Positions 25,204 to 30,564 of a stretch of 30,564 nt of DNA are shown one piece after another (position 1 is the first letter of the stretch; each line of letters opens with the position of its first letter). The stretch is taken from the NCBI GenBank assembly GCA_964546145.1, contig CAZJIU010000020.1, positions 1 to 30,564 of the forward strand, given 5' to 3'. Made by a program: the position numbers and the translations under genes. The notes below the pieces were generated by a model that was not told where the DNA came from, searched no databases, and saw nothing but the letters and a program-made list of their open reading frames with translations. The DNA comes from CAZAKO01 sp964546145 (lineage in GTDB: Bacteria > Fidelibacterota > UBA2242).

Positions 25204-25967
25204 ATAATAAATCCATTGCAATAATTCTATCTTGTTTACTTTTTGGTGTTGCATTTAGTCTGCTTTCCTGTGATGAAAATCAGACCAAAGTGGTTGTTGC
25301 CATGGGATTTTTAGGAAAGCATTATCTGGAGGTTGCCAATTTGGATACGCTGGGAGGTCTAAGCCAGATGAATATGTCGGTTGAGATTTGGGCTGCCGGC
25401 GATTCAAGTTGGGCTGAAACTACTCTTCCGCTGTTATTTTTAGGCAATAATTCGGGTGGGACTGAGGTTGCCTTGTATCGGGGCGCCGGTGATTCCAGCC
25501 TAGTTTTGGTTTATGTTAGAGATCAGTTATTAGGGCAATTTAGTGTCAGCGGCTTGGATTGGCGGAGGGCGGAGATCCATTATCTCTGTCTCACTCGTTT
25601 TAAAACGAGATTCTCTTTTTACTTTGATGGAAAGTTATTGAAGCAGGAATATATTACGGTGAGTGATCAAGGGAATGTTTACAACACTATGCTGATTGGC
25701 AGTGATAATACTAATTACTGGAAAGGGACCGTTCGCGAAATCCGATTCTGGTCAAAGAAACTTGAGTCGTCCGAAGTTGCCTTTCATCATCGGCGTCCTG
25801 ATAAATTAACCGAGCACTACTCACCAACCGGTCTGGATAACCTCGAAGGTTTGTGGCGGTTTCAGGAAGAGACGACGGATTACGTTATGGATGCCAGTAA
25901 AAACAATAATCATGCTTATATTCGCGGCGATCCAAGCTCAATCTTTTGGGTTTATGGATCAGATTAA
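25200..25967 (+). CDS. LamG/concanavalin-like lipoprotein
   Basis: This 255-aa lipoprotein has a signal with lipobox LLSC (C24). Most of the mature protein reads as a LamG-type jelly-roll lectin fold: MNMSVEIWAAG near the start, FSFYFDGKLLKQ in the middle, and the highly typical WKGTVREIRFWSKKLESSEV, then LEGLWRFQEETTDYVMDASKNNNHA. Such domains bind glycans or proteins at the cell surface; no catalytic residues are apparent. The start codon overlaps the stop of the preceding lipoprotein gene by 4 nt. A terminator lies ~110 nt downstream. The ligand is unknown. Confidence 0.88.
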   Translation: MNNKSIAIILSCLLFGVAFSLLSCDENQTKVVVAMGFLGKHYLEVANLDTLGGLSQMNMSVEIWAAGDSSWAETTLPLLFLGNNSGGTEVALYRGAGDSSLVLVYVRDQLLGQFSVSGLDWRRAEIHYLCLTRFKTRFSFYFDGKLLKQEYITVSDQGNVYNTMLIGSDNTNYWKGTVREIRFWSKKLESSEVAFHHRRPDKLTEHYSPTGLDNLEGLWRFQEETTDYVMDASKNNNHAYIRGDPSSIFWVYGSD

Positions 25968-26079
25968 TATGCAATATCTCTAATAGAAAATGTGATTTAT
26001 CTCAATTTTTATGAATATTATAATTTTTAAATTGGGGCAGATTTTTAATAACAATATCCCCAAAACCTCACTACCCTCC

Positions 26080-26117
26080 AGTCCAGCGTGAATCCCCCTC
26101 ACACTGGACTTTTTGTT
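26080..26117 (+). terminator. Plus-strand terminator overlapping the end of a minus-strand gene
   Basis: A 12-bp stem with one mismatch, AGTCCAGCGTGA (26080-26091) against TCACACTGGACT (26099-26110), loop ATCCCCC, is followed by TTTTTGTTT. It ends the lipoprotein transcript. The right arm contains the stop codon of the convergent minus-strand gene. No T-run exists on the minus-strand side. Confidence 0.85.
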
Positions 26118-26989
26118 TGTGCGAGAAGGCGAATGTACGACGGGTTAGTTCCGCAACAGCCGCCAATGATTTTTAATCCCTGATTTAGCCAGGATCTTGC
26201 AATTTGTTGATAAAATGAGGGCGTGAACTGAGGATCTTCCTCCCAACCTTTCTGACTGTTGAAAATCCCGGCATTGACATAAACCATTAGCGGCAACTGG
26301 ATACGCCTGGAATAGGTGTTAAGAAAGGAAGTTATTATTGAGTAATGAGTACAATTGATTGAAAAGATTGTTATACCTTCCTTTTTGAGTGCGAGATAGG
26401 CGGGAAAGATAGCCTCACCGTTGAGAATATGGTCTTTATCGCGCAGGATAAAGCTGGTAGCGACTGGCAAGCCGGTTGCCAGAGCTGCCCGGGTTGCTGC
26501 CAAAGCCTCGGTCAGAGAGTTCATTGTTTCAATCAGGATGAAGTCGACACTCGCTTGCGCCAGCCAGGCGGCCTTGAGTGAATGTTCGGCGAATGCCGTT
26601 TGATAGTCGGGTGTCAGTTCGGGATGGTAGCAATCTTCCAGCGGTGCCATGCTGCCGGCGATCCAGATCTTGCGTTTAGCGGCAGTAATCCGGACTGCTT
26701 CGCGGGCAAGATTAACTGCTTTGATAGTTGCTTGACGGGCATTTTCCTGGGTCAGGCCTGCTTTCTGAAATGTTCTTGAATCGATGCGGAAGGTATTGGT
26801 CGTAATAATATCAGCCCCAGCGGCAATATAGTCGCAATGAATTTCGCGGATCACTTCGGGATGATCAGTAAGTGCCTTAGCCGACCAGAGTGGAAGAGTG
26901 ATATCTACTCCCCGGCGCTGCAGCTCCGTGCCCATAGCACCATCGAGAATTAGTACTTTCTGGGTTTTCAGGTAATCGGAGAATGTCAT
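26099..26989 (-). CDS. Homocysteine S-methyltransferase-family protein
   Basis: This 296-aa TIM-barrel methyltransferase is of the Pfam S-methyl_trans family (MmuM, BHMT and the N-terminal MetH domain). DGAMGTELQRRG (16-27) opens the barrel, followed by GADIITTNTFR. The zinc ligands that activate homocysteine thiolate are C213 (SINCTH) and C278/C279 (GGCCGT). It probably transfers a methyl group from S-methylmethionine, betaine or another donor to homocysteine, making methionine. The length matches MmuM and lacks the cobalamin and folate modules of MetH. GAGGT precedes the ATG on the minus strand. The start overlaps the PAP2 stop in an ATGA arrangement, so the two genes are one transcript. 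The methyl donor cannot be told from sequence. Confidence 0.94.
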   Translation of the reverse strand: MTFSDYLKTQKVLILDGAMGTELQRRGVDITLPLWSAKALTDHPEVIREIHCDYIAAGADIITTNTFRIDSRTFQKAGLTQENARQATIKAVNLAREAVRITAAKRKIWIAGSMAPLEDCYHPELTPDYQTAFAEHSLKAAWLAQASVDFILIETMNSLTEALAATRAALATGLPVATSFILRDKDHILNGEAIFPAYLALKKEGITIFSINCTHYSIITSFLNTYSRRIQLPLMVYVNAGIFNSQKGWEEDPQFTPSFYQQIARSWLNQGLKIIGGCCGTNPSYIRLLAQTKSPV

Positions 26990-27744
26990 AGTGAAACCTC
27001 AAGGCCAATATTGATCGAATGGGTTTCGGAATTTGGTCGCATAGACCATTCCAGTTGATGCTGATGAGTAAAACTGCGACCAATTAACATTCCCAAAATT
27101 GCTCCACTGACAACATCGGATAGGTAATGTTTATTGTCGTGGATCCGCGTCGAGCCGACAAATGCCGCCATTCCATAAGCCAAATAGCCCGGCAAATTGC
27201 CGTAAAGGTATTTAATGACGGCAGCCAGGGCAAAGGACCCTGAAGTGTGCCCTGAGGGAAAAGAGCGGTAGCCCTTCTGGTTCGGTCGCTGCCGGTGAGT
27301 GAGGATTTTTAATCCCGAAGTAAAAATCGCCGTAGTCAATCCCGTTTCAACTAAGAGCTCTGTGTCCGCGATGGTTTTCGAGTAGGGTTGGCTTGCAATG
27401 GTGTTGGTTAGCAGGATCGCGATCAGGGTGCCGTAATAATCCCAGCGATGACCGTAGAGGTTGCCAATCCGCGAAACCTGCCCGGAATAGATTTTGTTTG
27501 CCTTGATATAATTTTGCAGCTGCCGATCCAGTAGAAAGGAGATTGGAATCATAACCGCCCCGGCAAAATAGATTCTCTTTTGATACGGAAATTCCCAGCA
27601 AGTTCGCAGACCATTAAAATAATGCACCGGGTAATGTTTGATACGATTAGCGATCCAGCTGGAATCCGGCTCTTCGGCAAAGGATAATTCCACCGATAAA
27701 ACCAGGCCTAGAATCAAACAACCCGATGATCTTTTAATTAACAT
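26986..27744 (-). CDS. PAP2-family membrane or periplasmic phosphatase
   Basis: This 252-aa protein has an N-terminal signal-like segment (1-23, ending SFA) and several membrane helices. All three PAP2 phosphatase motifs are present: K146 to R153-P154 (KxxxxxxRP), PSGH at 163-166, and R200...H206...D210. The last motif has threonine where serine is usual (TR instead of SR). Family members remove phosphate from phosphatidate, undecaprenyl pyrophosphate or related lipids on the outer face of the membrane; the substrate here is not determined. It is the first gene of a two-gene minus-strand operon and its upstream region is shared with the divergent phosphatase gene at 27904. Confidence 0.92.
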   Translation of the reverse strand: MLIKRSSGCLILGLVLSVELSFAEEPDSSWIANRIKHYPVHYFNGLRTCWEFPYQKRIYFAGAVMIPISFLLDRQLQNYIKANKIYSGQVSRIGNLYGHRWDYYGTLIAILLTNTIASQPYSKTIADTELLVETGLTTAIFTSGLKILTHRQRPNQKGYRSFPSGHTSGSFALAAVIKYLYGNLPGYLAYGMAAFVGSTRIHDNKHYLSDVVSGAILGMLIGRSFTHQHQLEWSMRPNSETHSINIGLEVSL

Positions 27745-27903
27745 TTGCTCACGCTATCGTTTAGTAAGTGAAGTATTTTGTTCATTAGTGAAATTTTCAT
27801 CGCCCTGACAATTTATCCTTTTTCGTCTAACCAGGCACTATTATTTTACGTTTTTGAATTGTAATTTACGCCCGCGGATGAGAAACATTTTAGTTATAAG
27901 TAG
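27745..27903. promoter_or_regulatory. Divergent intergenic region
   Basis: This 159-nt AT-rich gap must contain promoters for both the PAP2 gene (minus) and the phosphatase-ddl genes (plus). I see TATTAT at 27839-27844 as a possible plus-strand -10, but no convincing -35 at the right distance and no clear operator. Confidence 0.3.
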
Positions 27904-28479
27904 ATGAAGTTGAATAAGTCCAGAGCCATTTTCCTCGATCGGGATGGTACCCTGAATGCCGACAGCGTTGATTATATTAAAAGTAAGGCGGAGTTGGCAA
28001 TATTCGATTTTACTCCCCGGGCGCTGCAGATTTTCAAAAATCTCGGTTTCAAAATTATCCTGATAACTAATCAATCGGCAATTGGGCGGGGCAAGACCAC
28101 CAGGGAAGCGATAGATGAAATTCATCAGGCGCTGCAACAACAGCTTAAGAAATTAGGTGCGACTATTGACGGATTTTACTATTGTCCGCATACACCCGAG
28201 GAAAATTGTGATTGCCGCAAGCCGAAAACCGGCAATATCAGCCGGGCAGTCAGCGATTTCAACATTGATGTTTCGGCTTCCTATTTCATCGGTGATTCGG
28301 AGAAGGATGTCCAAACCGGTGTGACAGCCGGGTGCAAAACGGTTTTGGTCAGGACGGGTATTGAGCCGCCGTCGGCCGCGGCAATTCAATCCTGGACCAG
28401 GAAGCCTGATCTGGTTACCGAAAATATTCTGCAAGCTGCCCGGAAAATTGAGGATTTAGAAAGAGAACCAAAAGTATGA
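27904..28479 (+). CDS. gmhB: HAD phosphatase of the GmhB/HisB-N family
   Basis: This 191-aa HAD-IIIA phosphatase most resembles D-glycero-D-manno-heptose 1,7-bisphosphate 7-phosphatase, which supplies heptose for LPS or S-layer glycans. The nucleophile and acid are D12 and D14 (FLDRDGT). ITNQSAIGRG gives motif II, K107 lies in DCRKPK, and GDSEKD gives motif IV. A zinc loop is formed by C94, H96, C102 and C104. The C-to-C spacing in this loop is short, like HisB-type histidinol phosphatases and some GmhB proteins, so substrate assignment is tentative. No other heptose or histidine genes are in the window. Its end overlaps ddl by 4 nt (ATGA). The ATG is supported by the canonical N-terminus; the ribosome-binding site is weak. 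Confidence 0.88.
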   Translation: MKLNKSRAIFLDRDGTLNADSVDYIKSKAELAIFDFTPRALQIFKNLGFKIILITNQSAIGRGKTTREAIDEIHQALQQQLKKLGATIDGFYYCPHTPEENCDCRKPKTGNISRAVSDFNIDVSASYFIGDSEKDVQTGVTAGCKTVLVRTGIEPPSAAAIQSWTRKPDLVTENILQAARKIEDLEREPKV

Positions 28480-29474
28480 AAATTGCGGTTATCATGGGTG
28501 GGACCTCATCGGAACGTAAGGTGTCCATTTCCAGTGGAACGAATATCGCGGCTGCTTTAAGGGAAAATGGACATGAGGTACTGCTGCTGGATACGGTTTT
28601 ACCAATTTCGCAAATCAATCAGTCCATCGAGGTCAGCTCTAACCATCTTGCTCATGGTGATCAGAACCTGCTCGATTTGCTAAGCAGTACCGAAGTCTGC
28701 TCGACTGATTTTGTGTTTAATGCGCTGCATGGCGGCATCGGCGAGAACGGGATTGTTCAGGGGATTCTACAAACTATGGGCTATGCTTTTAATGGCTCGC
28801 GGGCGGAAGGTTGTGCGATTGCCATGGATAAAGTTATAACCAAAATGATTTTTGAGAAGAATAGTATTCCAACTCCCCGCTGGGTTTATTACGATAACAG
28901 CAACGGATTGGACCATGATAAAGTCGTCAGCGAGGTACAGCAGCAATTTACCTTGCCGCTGGTTATCAAGCCCGGTCATGAGGGCTCCACGATTGGCTTG
29001 ACGGTAGTTCGGCAAGCTGATCAGATTCATCCGGCTATTGATGAAGCGCTTCGCTATGATCGTACTTTTCTGGTCGAAGAATATATTCCCGGGCGGGAGC
29101 TGACGGTCTCGGTTCTGGGAGATCGAGCCCTGCCGCTGGTTGAAATTTTACCCCAACATGGGATTTATGATTATGAGTGCAAGTATACCAAAGGGATGAG
29201 CGAATACGAAGTGCCAGCCAGACTGGATCCTTCGCTGACAAAAACTCTACAGGAGACGACGGTCACGGCATTCCGTCTGCTGCGGTGTGCCGGCTACGGA
29301 CGAATGGACTTGCGCTTGAATCCCGGCAATCAACCCTATTATCTGGAAATGAACACTATGCCCGGCATGACTGCCACCAGCCTGGTACCCAAAGCCGCCA
29401 AGGCTGCCGGTCTGTCTTTTCCTGAGTTATTGAATGAGATTATTCGATTGGGATTGAAAGATTTTGCTACTTAA
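28476..29474 (+). CDS. ddl: D-alanine--D-alanine ligase
   Basis: This 332-aa ATP-grasp enzyme makes the D-Ala-D-Ala dipeptide of peptidoglycan. It begins MKIAVIMGGTSSERKVSISSG, followed by ALHGGIGENGIVQGIL. The ATP-grasp core has LVIKPGHEGSTIGL and VEEYIPGRELTVSVLG. The metal-binding end YLEMNTMPGMTATSLVPKA is complete. Length is typical of bacterial Ddl. The start overlaps the stop of the upstream phosphatase gene (ATGA), so translation is coupled. This adds to the envelope-precursor theme of the right-hand end. Confidence 0.97.
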   Translation: MKIAVIMGGTSSERKVSISSGTNIAAALRENGHEVLLLDTVLPISQINQSIEVSSNHLAHGDQNLLDLLSSTEVCSTDFVFNALHGGIGENGIVQGILQTMGYAFNGSRAEGCAIAMDKVITKMIFEKNSIPTPRWVYYDNSNGLDHDKVVSEVQQQFTLPLVIKPGHEGSTIGLTVVRQADQIHPAIDEALRYDRTFLVEEYIPGRELTVSVLGDRALPLVEILPQHGIYDYECKYTKGMSEYEVPARLDPSLTKTLQETTVTAFRLLRCAGYGRMDLRLNPGNQPYYLEMNTMPGMTATSLVPKAAKAAGLSFPELLNEIIRLGLKDFAT

Positions 29475-29486
29475 TTCAAGGTGAGG

Positions 29487-30062
29487 ATGATCTTGCAGAC
29501 AAAAACAGATTTTGTACTTGATCCGAACGTTGTCAGATGGTTTGCCGCCTATACCAGACCGCGGCATGAAAAAAAAGTTTTGGAATTATTGAAAAATAGA
29601 GAGATCGAAGCTTATGTGCCGCTGGTCAAAGAGGTTCATCAGTGGAGTGATCGTAAAAAATTGATTGAAGAACCGCTGATCCGCAGCTATGTCTTTGTGC
29701 ACATCCCACCAAAGCATCAACTCTATGTGGTGGAAACCGAGGGCATCGTGCATTTCGTAACTTTTCACAAAGAACTGGCGGCGATCCCGGATTTCCAGAT
29801 TGAAGCTCTCAAACGAACCATCGAAAGCGGCATGAAACTCCAATCTCAAACTTATTTGAAAACCGGTCAGATGGTTGAGGTAATTGATGGACCGCTGCAA
29901 GGGATAATTGGCCACATTCAGCGGATTGAAAATGAATCCAAGTTTGTGATTTCACTGGATGCGGTGCAGGTTGCTTACGAAATTCAGATTGATCCGCAGC
30001 ATCTCAAACCCATTACCGAGGATAAAAAGAAAGTGCACATATCCTTGCCCCTGGGATTCTGA
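29487..30062 (+). CDS. UpxY-like specialised NusG-family antiterminator
   Basis: This ~191-aa NusG paralogue has an N-terminal NGN domain (WFAAYTRPRHEKKVLELLKNREIEAYVPL, then PLIRSYVFVH) and a C-terminal KOW motif (GQMVEVIDGPLQGIIGHI). The PR-x-EKK entry and the basic, tryptophan-containing HQWSDRKK segment resemble UpxY/RfaH-type factors, which attach to RNA polymerase at specific leader sites, usually in polysaccharide operons. Housekeeping NusG is normally beside secE and ribosomal protein genes, which are absent here. Start alternatives are GTG 29481, ATG 29487 and TTG 29493; AAGG precedes the ATG closely. It starts 12 nt after ddl and ends 2 nt before cysS. Confidence 0.87.
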   Translation: MILQTKTDFVLDPNVVRWFAAYTRPRHEKKVLELLKNREIEAYVPLVKEVHQWSDRKKLIEEPLIRSYVFVHIPPKHQLYVVETEGIVHFVTFHKELAAIPDFQIEALKRTIESGMKLQSQTYLKTGQMVEVIDGPLQGIIGHIQRIENESKFVISLDAVQVAYEIQIDPQHLKPITEDKKKVHISLPLGF

Positions 30063-30064
30063 TT

Positions 30065-30564
30065 ATGGCGACTCTTTTTTATAATACTCTAACCCGCAGG
30101 AAAGAGGCGTTCAGACCGCTGGAAGAGGGAGTGGTGAAGCTGTACACCTGTGGACCGACGGTGTATAATTTTGCCCATATCGGCAATTTTCGGGCGTATA
30201 TTTTCGAAGACCTGCTGCGACGTTATTTGAAATTTAAAAGCTATCGGGTCATTCAGGTAATGAACATCACCGACGTGGATGATAAGATTATTCGGGCGGC
30301 AAATGAGCTCGGCAAATCAATTCAGGAATTTACCGCGCCTTACCGGCAGGCGTTTTTCGAAGACCTAGACGCTCTCGGGATCGAGCGCGCCGAGTATTAT
30401 CCTGAAGCGACTCAGCATATCCCGGAAATGGTCAAACTGATTCAGATTTTACTCGATAAGGGAATTGCTTATCAGACTGAAGATGGCTCGGTTTATTTCA
30501 AAGTGTCAGAGTTCCCGAATTATGGACGGTTGGCTAACCTGAATGTCGCGGCGATGCAGCGCGG
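30065..30564 (+). CDS. cysS: Cysteinyl-tRNA synthetase, 5' part (partial)
   Basis: The first 166 codons of CysS run off the window end. The class I synthetase core is plain: zinc-binding C29 in YTCGPTVYN, the HIGH-type motif HIGN (38-41), and VMNITDVDDKI, the strand that follows in this family. Further on, LGIERAEYYPEATQHIPEM and GSVYFKVSEFPNYGRL are typical CysS. The reading frame is open to the last base. It starts 2 nt after the UpxY-like gene and is probably co-transcribed with it. Confidence 0.96.
   Translation, partial: MATLFYNTLTRRKEAFRPLEEGVVKLYTCGPTVYNFAHIGNFRAYIFEDLLRRYLKFKSYRVIQVMNITDVDDKIIRAANELGKSIQEFTAPYRQAFFEDLDALGIERAEYYPEATQHIPEMVKLIQILLDKGIAYQTEDGSVYFKVSEFPNYGRLANLNVAAMQR

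Overview
The window is a gene-dense, mostly plus-strand bacterial chromosome segment of moderate GC. It most likely comes from the FCB superphylum (Bacteroidota and relatives such as Ignavibacteria, Calditrichota, Marinimicrobia or KSB1). The evidence is a PorX-type regulator (receiver plus PglZ domain), a secreted protein ending in a type IX secretion (T9SS) C-terminal sorting domain, and a UpxY-type NusG paralogue. The phylum cannot be fixed from this sequence alone.

Layout. (1) 1-592: the 3' end of 23S rRNA, 5S rRNA and a strong terminator close an rRNA operon. (2) 746-7608: a four-gene envelope module encodes an orphan exported protein, an exported FecR-domain protein, a predicted outer-membrane beta-barrel with N-terminal Ig-like domains, and a CHASE2 class III adenylate cyclase. 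It looks like an envelope-sensing, cAMP-producing system and is the least conventional part of the window. (3) 7773-20448: a long, tightly packed run follows. porX leads directly into tsaE-tsaB-rimI (t6A tRNA modification and N-acetylation), then accD, surE and guaA, an exported TPR plus periplasmic-binding-fold protein, pgeF, a YqeY-family gene, a CvpA-family gene and mutS2. Several neighbours overlap by 4 to 20 nt. (4) 20449-20738: a structured intergenic stretch holds a terminator, two tandem triloop hairpins and a 10-bp tandem repeat. (5) 20739-25967: dnaG, a CBM9-like T9SS cargo protein, and two overlapping lipoprotein genes (one LamG-like). A terminator follows. (6) 26099-27744, minus strand: a homocysteine S-methyltransferase-family gene and a PAP2 phosphatase form a two-gene operon. 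(7) 27904-30564: a GmhB/HisB-type phosphatase, ddl, a UpxY-like antiterminator and the start of cysS, which runs off the end.

Most genes are housekeeping functions in replication and repair, tRNA modification, fatty-acid and purine synthesis, and peptidoglycan precursors. The accessory layer is envelope biology: cAMP signalling, T9SS regulation, T9SS cargo and lipoproteins. No phage, transposon, CRISPR array or tRNA gene was seen.
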